From Lunatibacter salilacus (GTDB lineage Bacteria; Bacteroidota; Bacteroidia; Cytophagales; Cyclobacteriaceae), in the NCBI RefSeq assembly GCF_009797935.1, contig NZ_VOLC01000006.1:62001-126000 (forward strand): a DNA stretch of 64,000 bases, read 5' to 3'. The translations under genes were made by a program, and so were the position numbers. Below the pieces are notes generated by a model. The model did no database searches. It was not told the origin of the DNA and worked only from the letters and a program-made list of their open reading frames with translations. Of the stretch, positions 44,365 to 53,304 are shown in pieces. Numbering within the stretch: the stretch's first letter is position 1; the number at the start of each line of letters is the position of its first letter.

Positions 44365-44778
44365 ATGCTTTTTAAAACAAAACTTACCTTTTCGCAACCC
44401 GTTGGCATAATTCTTTATTTTATATGTCTTTATGGAATGATAACCGGATGCACAGGACCTTTAGATGTGGGAAGTATTGATTTGGAAAACTGGAAAAATG
44501 ACCGATATGGCTGCAAAGGTCTGCGGATACAGGATGTGGAAGAAATCCGAAAAATTAAAAACACTTTTTTGACTAAAAACAACCAAGAACTTATCAAGAC
44601 TTTTGGTAGGCCGGATCGCGTAGAACTCGCAAGTAAAAGTCAAAGCTTCTTCATTTACTTTTTGGAGCCTTCTGATAACTGCGACCCGAAACCGGAAAAA
44701 GAACCCCTCAAGGTTCTTTTCCGTCTCAATGCAATCAATAAAGTAAGCGAGGTAACCGTCACAAACCTCAATCCATAA
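44365..44778 (+). CDS. Small lipoprotein of unknown function
   Basis: This 137-residue protein has a signal sequence ending in a lipobox-like MITGC (Cys29). The mature part has KNNQELIKTFGRPDRVEL followed by a strand-rich stretch and KVLFRLNAINKVSEVTV, a layout reminiscent of BamE/SmpA-type lipoproteins, where an (xx)LxxxxGxP(xx) segment precedes two strands. That similarity is only impression. Its 3' end overlaps the convergent ROK gene by 11 nt. Confidence 0.65.
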   Translation: MLFKTKLTFSQPVGIILYFICLYGMITGCTGPLDVGSIDLENWKNDRYGCKGLRIQDVEEIRKIKNTFLTKNNQELIKTFGRPDRVELASKSQSFFIYFLEPSDNCDPKPEKEPLKVLFRLNAINKVSEVTVTNLNP

Positions 44779-45691
44779 AACAAAGTGCGGCAGCACCGAG
44801 GGTTCCAGCGTTGTTTTCCAGCGTGGCCCTTTTAAGTGAAAAACTTTCAGTGTAGTACGGCGTAAGATTGGTTTTCACCATTTTCTCCAGGGAAGGAAGG
44901 ATATGGGGAAGACCAGCGGATATTCCCCCGCCAAAATACACCTCATTCACATCAAGAATCCTTACAGTGGATACAATGGCTTCTCCCAATATTTCCCCAA
45001 CCTCTTTAAACACCTCCAAAGAAACTTTATTACCTTCATTTGCTGTGCGTACCAACAGATGCATCCCTAATTCTTCCGTCCCCAAACCTCCCACCTCATC
45101 AGGAAATTCAGCCATCTTCTTCTTCATGATAGTAATGATTCCTTTTCGGCCAATCAAAACCTCCAAGCGGATGTTGTTTCGGGAAAGCATATGGCCCATT
45201 TCCATGGCGTTTCCCCGGACACCTTTAAAAACTTCTCCGTCCATGATCAACGCACTTCCAATGCCCGTACCTAGCGTGATAAACAGGAAATTACCAGATG
45301 TCTTTTCATGGCCGAAATGAAATTCTCCCACAGCTGCGGCATTGGCGTCATTCTCCAAATGGAAAACAATTGAAGGATACTGTTCCTTTAGTCTATGCCC
45401 CAATTCAAATCCATTGAGTTCTGAAATTGCTGGTATTTCCAGCGTAGTATTTCGGTCTTTGCTTATCAAACCCGGTATACCTATTCCCACATGGGAGACT
45501 TGTGTATACTTTTGAAGATACTTTCCAACTACCTTTACAAAAGCCTCATTAAATCCTTCTGGCTCCAATTTCATAAGGCTGGTATCCTCTTTGTGAAACT
45601 CCACAATTTCACCATCTGACTTCACGAGGCCTATTTTCACATAGGTACCACCCACGTCTATTCCCAAAAAATACTTTTCCTGTATATCCAT
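44768..45691 (-). CDS. ROK-family sugar kinase
   Basis: The 307-residue protein has the ROK ATP-binding loop GIDVGGTYVKIGLV, a second phosphate loop TLGTGIGSALIMDG, the catalytic Asp in LENDANAAA, and the EMGH part of the zinc site. The three cysteines of the usual CxCGxxGC zinc finger are missing, as in a Bacteroidota subgroup. Substrate is probably glucose or a related hexose; N-acetylglucosamine or N-acetylmannosamine remain possible given the amino-sugar genes elsewhere in the window. Confidence 0.85.
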   Translation of the reverse strand: MDIQEKYFLGIDVGGTYVKIGLVKSDGEIVEFHKEDTSLMKLEPEGFNEAFVKVVGKYLQKYTQVSHVGIGIPGLISKDRNTTLEIPAISELNGFELGHRLKEQYPSIVFHLENDANAAAVGEFHFGHEKTSGNFLFITLGTGIGSALIMDGEVFKGVRGNAMEMGHMLSRNNIRLEVLIGRKGIITIMKKKMAEFPDEVGGLGTEELGMHLLVRTANEGNKVSLEVFKEVGEILGEAIVSTVRILDVNEVYFGGGISAGLPHILPSLEKMVKTNLTPYYTESFSLKRATLENNAGTLGAAALCFMD

Positions 45692-45748
45692 AATTTAGGT
45701 GCTTCTTTAAATGATTCGCTAAAATACTAAAGACTTTAAATTAATGAA

Positions 45749-45845
45749 TGATTTCATGTGGTTATAATTTGTTTTTCATTGGTCACATGGAATCTCGCAA
45801 TGATAATCATCCCAGGATGTGACGGGTACGTTATGCTCGATTTCG
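45749..45845. repeat. Structured intergenic repeat, fourth copy
   Basis: This copy carries GATTTCATGTGGTTATAATT, then GGTCACATGGAATCTCGC, GATAATCATCCC, TGTGACG-GGTA-CGTTATG and CTCGATTTC. It is the same family and order as the array at 8983-9290. The hairpin TGACG/CGTTA keeps pairing with a wobble. Like the array, it lies between two genes on the minus strand. Confidence 0.75.
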
Positions 45846-45849
45846 GGAG

Positions 45850-46686
45850 TTAATCTTCTCCAACTAAATCAATCCCCGTATCCTTGATAAGGATCAGATT
45901 TTTACGGTAAAGTTGGCCGATGGCCTGCTTAAAATGCTTCTTGCTCATTCCCAGTTCCTTCTTAATGGCTTCCGGATCGGATTTGTCATGCAGCGGAAGG
46001 AAACCTGTTTTTTTCAACCTTTCCAAAATCAGTTCGGCACCTTCTTCAAATTTTTGGCGACCTATCGGGGTAAGCTGTAAATCCAGTTTACCGTCTTCTC
46101 TTATTTTCTTTACGAAAGCCCTAACCGTGTCTCCAATAGCTATGGGTTGAAACACTTCGTTCTTGTATATCAACCCCTCAAAACTATTTTCCATCAACGC
46201 CTTAAATCCCAAATCCGTCCGGTCAAAAACAAGTGCCTGAACCTCCTGCCCTTCTTCAAATCCTCGGGTATCATTTATTAGAAAGTCCTCGTATTTACTT
46301 ACACCAATAAGCCGGTTAGTTTGATGGTCCAAGCAAACCCTGATTAGGTATTTCTTGCCAACCTCCATGGGACGGTGCATTTCTGATTTAGGCACAAACA
46401 GGTCTTTAATCATCCCCCAATCCACAAAAGCCCCAAAAGGAGTCACATCTTTGACTTCCAAAACAGCAAATTCATCAAGCAGAGCTTTAGGTTTATCCGT
46501 GACAGCGACCGGTCTATCCTCACTGTCGGTGTAAATAAACACATCAAGTTCATCTCCCTCCTTTTCTTCCCCGGTTAGATATCTCTTAGGAAGCAGAACC
46601 TCCCCGTTATCGCTTAGCAGCACATAAGCACCATTGTCGGTAAATCGTTGTATAGGCAATCGGGAAACTAGTCCTAGTTCTTGCAT
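45850..46686 (-). CDS. CvfB-like S1-domain RNA-binding protein
   Basis: The 278-residue protein has two S1-like OB folds in the N-terminal half (LPKRYLTGEEKEGDELDVFI and KDVTPFGAFVDWGMIKDLFV), a third S1-type region (EVQALVFDRTDLGFKALMEN), and a C-terminal winged helix (LGMSKKHFKQAIGQLYRKNL). This matches CvfB (YitL), linked to virulence regulation and RNA metabolism in Firmicutes. It is separated from the ROK gene downstream by the repeat. Confidence 0.88.
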   Translation of the reverse strand: MQELGLVSRLPIQRFTDNGAYVLLSDNGEVLLPKRYLTGEEKEGDELDVFIYTDSEDRPVAVTDKPKALLDEFAVLEVKDVTPFGAFVDWGMIKDLFVPKSEMHRPMEVGKKYLIRVCLDHQTNRLIGVSKYEDFLINDTRGFEEGQEVQALVFDRTDLGFKALMENSFEGLIYKNEVFQPIAIGDTVRAFVKKIREDGKLDLQLTPIGRQKFEEGAELILERLKKTGFLPLHDKSDPEAIKKELGMSKKHFKQAIGQLYRKNLILIKDTGIDLVGED

Positions 46687-46919
46687 GGATCTCTTTTTTC
46701 AAAAATTAAAGAACAAAGGTACAAAAAATCAAGCAGGAAAGTAGACCGCTCCGACCTGTATAATCAGGAATCTCCTTCAAATATTATTCATCCATATTAC
46801 GGACATACTAATCGAAAAAAGAGATTCATAGATTAAAATTAAGGTATATCTATTCATTTTCACGATTTTGTTATTACTTGCGGCTTCAAATTTCAAGCTG
46901 AAAACCGAAACCACCTCGA

Positions 46920-48353
46920 ATGGAAAATATTATTTACACCATCAATGATATTGTCTGGAGTAACGCACTAATTATCCTTTGTCTTGGAGCGGGAATCTAC
47001 TTTTCTATAGTTACGCGGTTTTTACAACTAACCTATTTTCGGGAAATGATCCGGCTGCTTTTTGATGGTAAATCATCAGAAAGGGGAGTCAGTTCTTTTC
47101 AAGCATTTGCGATCGCGATTTCAGGACGGGTAGGTACTGGGAATATTGCCGGAGTAGCTACGGCTATTGCCATGGGAGGTCCCGGTGCAATATTTTGGAT
47201 GTGGGTAATTGCTTTTTTGGGATCTGCCTCGGCGTTTATAGAAGCTACTTTAGGCCAGATATTCAAACAAATCAAAGGTGGACAATACCGTGGTGGTCCC
47301 GCATTTTATATTGAAAAAGGACTCGGTATTAAGTGGTATGCTATGCTGTTTGCCTTTGCCACAATCCTGAGTACTGCCTTCTTTCTTCCCGGTGTCCAAA
47401 GCAATAGCATTGCGCTCAGTGTTAATAATGCGTTTAATATTCCGGTAGAAATCACAGGGGGAATTATTTGTCTGTTCTTGGCATTAATAATTTTTGGTGG
47501 AGTTAAACGAATAGGAAAGGTTGCGGAAATTGTAGTGCCCTTCATGGCTGCCGCTTATATTTTAATGGCACTGATAATTATCGGTTTAAACATAACATCT
47601 GTACCTGGGGTCATAAAGCTAATCATCAGCTCGGCGTTCAACTTAGAGTCAACTTTTGCAGGTGTTTTTGGAATGGCGATTGCCTGGGGAATAAAGCGGG
47701 GAATCTACAGTAACGAGGCCGGGCAGGGAACCGCACCACATGCGGCAGCAGCAGCCGAAGTTAGTCATCCTGTTAAACAAGGTTTGGTTCAGGCATTCTC
47801 GGTATACATCGATACCTTGTTTATATGTACCGCTACTGCATTTATGATTTTATTTACAGGCCAATACAATGTGATCAATCCTGAAGGCGGCTTTATCGTT
47901 GAAAATTTACCTGGGGTTTCTATTGGGCCTGAATTTACCCAAAGCGCCATAAGCGTACATTTCCCGTTGATTGGACCCGGATTTGTGGCTATTGCGTTGG
48001 TTTTTTTCGCATTTACCACCATTATGGCCTATTATTATATTGCTGAAACCAACCTGAGCTATCTGCAAAAGGATGGCAAACAAAAATGGCCAATTATGGC
48101 TCTTCGAGTTTTGATCCTAATTGCTACATTCTACGGTACCATCCGAACGGCAGAACTGGCTTGGACACTAGGTGATATCGGGGTTGGGATTATGGCTTGG
48201 CTGAATATCGTTGCCATCATACTCCTTCGCAAGCCAGCCATGGCGGCGTTGAAGGACTATCAGGAACAAAAAAAGAAAGGGCTGGACCCAAGCTTCAACT
48301 CGGACACGCTAGATATCGATCATACTGAGAACTGGGATAAAATTGATGACTAA
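46920..48353 (+). CDS. Alanine/glycine:cation symporter (AGCS family)
   Basis: The 477-residue inner-membrane symporter moves alanine or glycine with Na+ or H+. It has about 10-11 hydrophobic segments and the family signature SGRVGTGNIAGVATAIAMGG. Also seen are GGPAFYIEKGLG and YSNEAGQGTAPHAAAAA with the conserved NEAG. It stands alone between the CvfB gene (divergent) and a repeat-rich intergenic region. Confidence 0.93.
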   Translation: MENIIYTINDIVWSNALIILCLGAGIYFSIVTRFLQLTYFREMIRLLFDGKSSERGVSSFQAFAIAISGRVGTGNIAGVATAIAMGGPGAIFWMWVIAFLGSASAFIEATLGQIFKQIKGGQYRGGPAFYIEKGLGIKWYAMLFAFATILSTAFFLPGVQSNSIALSVNNAFNIPVEITGGIICLFLALIIFGGVKRIGKVAEIVVPFMAAAYILMALIIIGLNITSVPGVIKLIISSAFNLESTFAGVFGMAIAWGIKRGIYSNEAGQGTAPHAAAAAEVSHPVKQGLVQAFSVYIDTLFICTATAFMILFTGQYNVINPEGGFIVENLPGVSIGPEFTQSAISVHFPLIGPGFVAIALVFFAFTTIMAYYYIAETNLSYLQKDGKQKWPIMALRVLILIATFYGTIRTAELAWTLGDIGVGIMAWLNIVAIILLRKPAMAALKDYQEQKKKGLDPSFNSDTLDIDHTENWDKIDD

Positions 48354-48362
48354 AAACGGTAG

Positions 48363-48580
48363 TTGCCTGTCGGACCGAGACGGAAGACGGGAGGCGGAGG
48401 GACTGAGTCCATCAACCTATCAACTTATCAACCTATTTGTAGACTGAGAGACGGGAGACAGAAGTCCGAAGACGGGAGACGGAAGAGATGCGAGACTTAG
48501 GGACCGAGTCCATAAACCTATCAACCTATCGACCCATCAACTTAATTGTCGACGGAGCACGGGAGACAGGGGATTAGAGT
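48363..48580. repeat. Degenerate tandem purine-rich/CAACCTAT repeats
   Basis: Two to three units of about 110 bp alternate a purine-rich part (GACGGGAGACGGAAG, GACCGAGTCC) with a pyrimidine-rich part (ATCAACCTATCAAC). Unit one is about 48363-48450, unit two about 48451-48545, and a third begins near 48548. The region 48354-48664 contains no gene. Confidence 0.7.
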
Positions 48581-48664
48581 TTTTTATTTCGATAACGTCT
48601 TTTAACATGCTATTTTTTAGATTTTCCATTAAGTCCCGTACTTTTCGGCCTAATTTAGAAATTC

Positions 48665-50083
48665 GTGAAAAACATGCTTCTGCTACTTTCTATCAGTGTT
48701 ATTTTTTCCTGCGGCCCTAATTCCGAAAAAGGATCTAATTTATTGGAAATGTCAATTTCGATAGATACTGTAATAATTGATTCCCAAAATGAGATTTTAG
48801 ACTTAAAATCCGGTCTTTTTATCTCTGATTTTTCTGAAAACAAAAGATACCTCTACAATTTCAATTCCATCAATCACAGCATTGAAAAGATAGACTTGGA
48901 CAATTTGGAATTTGTTGATAGATATTATTTTGAAAAAGAGGGTCCAAACGGTGTAGGAGAACAAGTTGGGCAGATTCAGTATTTGCAACAGGAGATGTTC
49001 TATCTTACAAACGGCATTTTCAATTTGGATGGCCAAAAAATTTCAGATCTGAACTTTAATCATGTCGAGTTATCGGGAGATACCTTGACCTTTCAACAGC
49101 CGTTAAATTACGCCTTCCTGTTGGAGAAAAGTCCAAACAGAATTTTGGGAGCTTTTCCCTCCTTAGAAACCATTGATTTGAATAAACTGGAATTGATTAG
49201 TATACAGTCATTTGACAAAGAAGGTCCAAATGGCGTAGGCAATAAAGGCAGAGGGGGTATAGTCCATCTTGGAGATGACAGAATCCTCTTTAAAGGTTGG
49301 CCATCTCCAGATATTTTCACGACCAGAGGTGAAAAGTTACCTGATTTAGGGAACCTTTATGGTATTAAAACGAATCTTACTGAAGATGGAAAAGACTTTT
49401 TGTATGAGGCAGTTGACCCCGAGGAACCGCAACTGGTATTTGGAATCATTAATGAATTCCCCGGTAAAACCTTTGAATATGGAAGGATTGATGTTTCGGA
49501 CAGTACCCTAAAAACCTACCCATTGCCGACTTGGAAAAACCTTGATGAGTTTACCATTACTTATGATGACGGCAAAACATACGATATTCTTGGCCCTTAT
49601 ATTTATGTGGCAAACGTCAACCATAATATCATAGTAAGTTCGAATATTTCAAGTGAATTATATGTCTATAAACCCAATTCGGACAGCCTCCATCATTTTA
49701 CGTATTCCTACAAACTGACCAAATCTGAGAAAACGGGGAGCTATCCAACCGAAATCTCCGATCCCAAAGAATTCCATAATATTTTTAAAAGTATCTATGG
49801 TGATGTCTCCTTTCTCCCTCCTATTTGGGATCCAGATCAGCAACAGTATTACCGAATACATTATGAAACACTATTTGAAGATGACGTTTCAGGTATGTAT
49901 CCCAAGGGAATTGGGGCAAAAGTCTATATAACCGTCTACGATAAAGATTTTCAACTGAAAGCAGAAGGACAGTTGCCTGAATTTCAAGAATCCCCCAGAT
50001 TCCACTTCGCAAAAGATGGGAAAATCTGGATTTTTCAGAACATTGATGACGAGATGGGTTTTATCCGATTCTCTATGCAATGA
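48665..50083 (+). CDS. DUF4221 lipoprotein
   Basis: The start is GTG 48665 or ATG 48674; both give a lipoprotein signal (MLLLLSISVIFSCGPN). The 472-residue mature protein matches DUF4221, a family common in Cyclobacteriaceae. It looks like a beta-propeller with repeated blades: FEKEGPNGVGEQVGQIQY and FDKEGPNGVGNKGRGGIVHL are an internal repeat about 107 residues apart. Ends with FHFAKDGKIWIFQN. Function unknown; probably surface- or periplasm-exposed. Confidence 0.8.
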   Translation: MKNMLLLLSISVIFSCGPNSEKGSNLLEMSISIDTVIIDSQNEILDLKSGLFISDFSENKRYLYNFNSINHSIEKIDLDNLEFVDRYYFEKEGPNGVGEQVGQIQYLQQEMFYLTNGIFNLDGQKISDLNFNHVELSGDTLTFQQPLNYAFLLEKSPNRILGAFPSLETIDLNKLELISIQSFDKEGPNGVGNKGRGGIVHLGDDRILFKGWPSPDIFTTRGEKLPDLGNLYGIKTNLTEDGKDFLYEAVDPEEPQLVFGIINEFPGKTFEYGRIDVSDSTLKTYPLPTWKNLDEFTITYDDGKTYDILGPYIYVANVNHNIIVSSNISSELYVYKPNSDSLHHFTYSYKLTKSEKTGSYPTEISDPKEFHNIFKSIYGDVSFLPPIWDPDQQQYYRIHYETLFEDDVSGMYPKGIGAKVYITVYDKDFQLKAEGQLPEFQESPRFHFAKDGKIWIFQNIDDEMGFIRFSMQ

Positions 50084-50139
50084 CCTATCGATTTGTTATT
50101 GTTCAATCTGTTAGTAGTCTCACATCAAAATTTCGTATT

Positions 50140-50293
50140 TTTAATGTCAGTAACCTAAACTGACATTGAATTTAAGGTCAGTTCATAGTACTCACATTAA
50201 ATTTTCATTTTTTTAAGGTCATATAACTTGTTTGGTATTAAATTTAATGTCACATTTGTGACCTGACATTAAAATAACAAAAATTTAAGGTCA
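50140..50293. promoter_or_regulatory. Array of eight TTTAA[G/T]GTCA half-sites upstream of fic
   Basis: Sites: TTTAATGTCA 50140, TGACATTGAA 50161 (reverse, one mismatch), TTTAAGGTCA 50171, TCACATTAAA 50192 (reverse, one mismatch), TTTAAGGTCA 50212, TTTAATGTCA 50243, TGACATTAAA 50264 (reverse) and TTTAAGGTCA 50284. The last ends 7 bp before the fic ATG. The site at 50243 overlaps a near -7 box CACATTTG (50251-50258). An operator array for the fic gene is the simplest reading. Confidence 0.7.
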
Positions 50294-50300
50294 AATTAGG

Positions 50301-51413
50301 ATGTATCTTATCAATCCAGACAGGAACAAACCGTGGAACAATCTTCCAGAGCTCCCTATTGAAGCGAAATATTATAGGGAGTTGGATATATTCGAGCAAT
50401 TGGGCGAGGCAAAGGCTTCCATTGCCAGATTGCAAGGTAGAAGTGCCGCGATACCCAATCAGGGTATGCTGATCAATACGATTAGTTTGCAGGAGGCGAA
50501 GGCTTCCTCCGAGATTGAAAATATCTTCACTACCGATGACGAGCTTTATAAAGCCTTTAGTGATGAAACCATCAAACAGGGACCTGCCAAAGAAATTCTA
50601 CATTATCGGGAATCCCTGTGGAAGGGGCATCAATACCTGGAAGCAAATCAGCAATTTGATATCCCCTATTTCGAATTGATCTATCAAACCATTACTGGTA
50701 TGAGTGACGGCATCAGAAAACCTTTTGCCCATACCTATATCCGTCAGGGAGGTTCGGGACCGAATGCGGGAAAAGCAGTCTACACACCTCCACGGGGCTC
50801 GGGAGTGGTAGAAGCCAAGATGGAAAACCTCATTCAATTTATGAATGATGACATAACATACGCCATAGACCCAATTTTGAAAATGGCCATGGGCCACCTT
50901 CAATTTGAAGCCATTCATCCATTCCGGGATGGAAATGGCAGGACAGGGAGATTGTTCAACATCCATTTTCTCACGCAAAAGGGGCTATTGGATTTGCCAA
51001 TTTTGTTTTTGAGTAAATTTATTCTGGATCAAAAGGAGGATTATTATGCCTGCTTGGCCGGTGTCACGCAACGGGGGGCCTGGAAGGATTGGTTAATTTT
51101 TATGATCAAGGCTGTAGAAAATACCTCCACCGATACCTACAATAAGATTAATGATATATTGGCAACAAAGGATGGTATCCTGCATGTTTTGGAAAAAGAA
51201 ACCAGCATTAGCCGTCCAGAGTCCTTGGTAGAGGCAATTTTCACCCAACCCTACACCAAAGTCAAGCACCTGACCGACAAAAAAGTCTATGCGGAAAATA
51301 CAGCCCGCCAATACCTCAACCAACTGGCAGAAATGGGGATCGTAGAACGCCGGGAAATCAGCGGGGGGCATTACTACATGAACCTTGAACTGTATCGAAT
51401 TTTGGGTCAATAA
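50301..51413 (+). CDS. Fic-family AMP-transferase with C-terminal winged helix
   Basis: The 370-residue protein attaches AMP (or another nucleotide) to target proteins. The Fic motif HPFRDGNGRTGR is at 206-217 with the catalytic His206. The autoinhibitory motif SSEIEN at 69-74 ((S/T)xxxE(G/N)) precedes it, which makes this a class-II Fic protein with its own inhibition. An N-terminal Fic_N-type domain starts MYLINPDRNKPWNNLP. A C-terminal winged-helix (TKVKHLTDKKVYAENTARQY, LNQLAEMGIVERREISGGHY) suggests DNA binding, possibly to the half-site array upstream. Confidence 0.92.
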   Translation: MYLINPDRNKPWNNLPELPIEAKYYRELDIFEQLGEAKASIARLQGRSAAIPNQGMLINTISLQEAKASSEIENIFTTDDELYKAFSDETIKQGPAKEILHYRESLWKGHQYLEANQQFDIPYFELIYQTITGMSDGIRKPFAHTYIRQGGSGPNAGKAVYTPPRGSGVVEAKMENLIQFMNDDITYAIDPILKMAMGHLQFEAIHPFRDGNGRTGRLFNIHFLTQKGLLDLPILFLSKFILDQKEDYYACLAGVTQRGAWKDWLIFMIKAVENTSTDTYNKINDILATKDGILHVLEKETSISRPESLVEAIFTQPYTKVKHLTDKKVYAENTARQYLNQLAEMGIVERREISGGHYYMNLELYRILGQ

Positions 51414-51588
51414 TTCTGCAAAGCAAATAAAACTGAATTTTTATCTTACTTTCAAGTACTTATGAACAAAATTGATCTATAACAAACGCATGTTGTTTTG
51501 ATTGGGCTAACATACAATTTGATTCGGGATATTTGACCACATAGCAGGAAATTGTATATTTCCACTCCAATTACACATCTTATCTACT

Positions 51589-53010
51589 ATGAAACCAGCT
51601 CATCGAAACCAATATATACTATTAAGCTTTATCATTTTACTCTTTTCCCTTGACGTTCAGGCCCAATCCTACTTTTCTGACGGTCTTAGTCCAGAGTTTC
51701 ATAAAGAGAGAAGGCAGGCATTTCGAGACCTTTTACCGCAAAACGGCGTCGCCGTTATTTTTAACAATCCCGTCAAAAACAGATCTAATGATACGGAATT
51801 CAGTTACAGGCCAAATTCTGATTTCTACTACCTGACTGGATTCAGAGAGCCTAATTCGGCTTTAATCATTTTCAAAAACCCACAAACCATTGATGGTGCA
51901 AACGTAGACGAAATTATATATGTACAGCCTCGGGATGCAAAAAGAGAACAGTGGGATGGAGTACGGTTGGGGGTTGAAGGAGTGAAAGAAAAACTGGGAT
52001 TTGAACATGCCTATATCCATTCAGAGTTCATGAACTCCCCACAGATTGATTGGAACAACATGGGGTCAACATTATCCTTTGATATGGGGACGATAGAAGG
52101 AGGAAACCACAATTCACCTTTGAATGATATGGTTTCAAAATTAAAGGAAATGGGACTTTCATCAGAAGTGCCGAGTAACACCGCGCTGAACCAAATTATG
52201 TCCAAGTTACGGGTAGTGAAGACTCCTGAGGAATTGGTAATCTTGGAAAAAGCCATTGTAATTTCCGGAAAGGGGCATATTGAATCATTTAAATCGATAA
52301 AACCGGGGGTATCAGAAAGAGCTATTCAGGGAGTTCATGAGTTTGTACACAAGTCCATGGGAGCTGAGGATGTAGGATACGGGTCAATCGTCGGTTCAGG
52401 GAACAACTCAACCATTTTACATTATGTCGAGAATAACGTTGTTGATTTGAAGGATGGATTGATTTTGATGGATATTGGTGCAGAGTATAGGGGTTATTCG
52501 GGTGATATTACGAGGACAGTTCCCGTGAAGGGCGTTTTTTCACCTGAAGAAAAAGCCATTTATGAGATTGTGCTGGAGTCTTTGGAAGCAGGAATTGCTG
52601 CTTGTAAAGCGGGATCCGATTACCAAGATGTGGATTATGCGTCTAGAAAGATAATTGATGAAGGATTGGTGAAATTAGGGTTAGTTCAGCCGGGAGAAAG
52701 CCATCCTTACTTCCCCCACGGCGTTGGTCACCATTTAGGTCTGGATGTACATGACCGGGGAGGGAGAGTGATTTTCGAACCGGGGATGGTTCTGACTGTA
52801 GAACCTGGGATATACATTCCTGAGGGAAGCAATGTGGATCCCAAATGGTGGAAAATTGGCATCAGAATAGAAGACAATATAATGATAACTGCGGATGGAC
52901 ATAAAAATTTAAGTGCCTTTGTTCCCAAAACGGTGGAGGATATAGAACGGATTATGCAAGAGGAAGGAGTACTACAACAGTTGGAATTGTCTGGAGTCGG
53001 AATGGATTAG
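51589..53010 (+). CDS. Xaa-Pro aminopeptidase (M24B), secreted
   Basis: This 473-residue metallopeptidase cuts the first residue of peptides with Pro in second place. A signal peptide (ILLSFIILLFSLDVQAQ) suggests periplasmic export, unlike cytoplasmic E. coli PepP. The N-terminal aminopeptidase-P domain spans about 30-180. The catalytic pita-bread domain has metal ligands in LMDIGAEYRGYSGDITR, FPHGVGHHLGLDVHD, VEPGIYIPEG and GIRIEDN. All five ligands are present. Confidence 0.93.
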   Translation: MKPAHRNQYILLSFIILLFSLDVQAQSYFSDGLSPEFHKERRQAFRDLLPQNGVAVIFNNPVKNRSNDTEFSYRPNSDFYYLTGFREPNSALIIFKNPQTIDGANVDEIIYVQPRDAKREQWDGVRLGVEGVKEKLGFEHAYIHSEFMNSPQIDWNNMGSTLSFDMGTIEGGNHNSPLNDMVSKLKEMGLSSEVPSNTALNQIMSKLRVVKTPEELVILEKAIVISGKGHIESFKSIKPGVSERAIQGVHEFVHKSMGAEDVGYGSIVGSGNNSTILHYVENNVVDLKDGLILMDIGAEYRGYSGDITRTVPVKGVFSPEEKAIYEIVLESLEAGIAACKAGSDYQDVDYASRKIIDEGLVKLGLVQPGESHPYFPHGVGHHLGLDVHDRGGRVIFEPGMVLTVEPGIYIPEGSNVDPKWWKIGIRIEDNIMITADGHKNLSAFVPKTVEDIERIMQEEGVLQQLELSGVGMD

Positions 53011-53061
53011 AGCGTCATTCTATATCTTTCTGGAATTTTATCCTTCATAGAACCTATACCC

Positions 53062-53087
53062 AAAAATCCATTAAACAACGGATTTTT
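53062..53087 (+). terminator. Intrinsic terminator after Xaa-Pro aminopeptidase gene
   Basis: AAAAATCC-ATTAAACAAC-GGATTTTTTT has 8-bp perfect arms, a ten-base loop and a T-run, 51 bp after the stop. Confidence 0.7.
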
Positions 53088-53304
53088 TTCATTACCGGTC
53101 AAACATCCGGATAGGGTTCCTCTAAATTGTTATACTCATTTTCTAGACGAAAATCCTAAAATCGATTCTGATCAATTCGCTTATTACCAAATATTTTCCT
53201 TTTGAATCTTTTAAAAGGTCAATCGGTTTTTGGTTTTCGAGAGAAATGTTCGACGTATTTAGCCATAATTTAGTAACTTGTCCTGACAAAATAAATCCAT
53301 AATC

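Noticed and set aside
50171-50180. AAGGTCA words as eukaryotic nuclear-receptor half-sites
   Set aside because: Coincidental similarity; the genome is bacterial.
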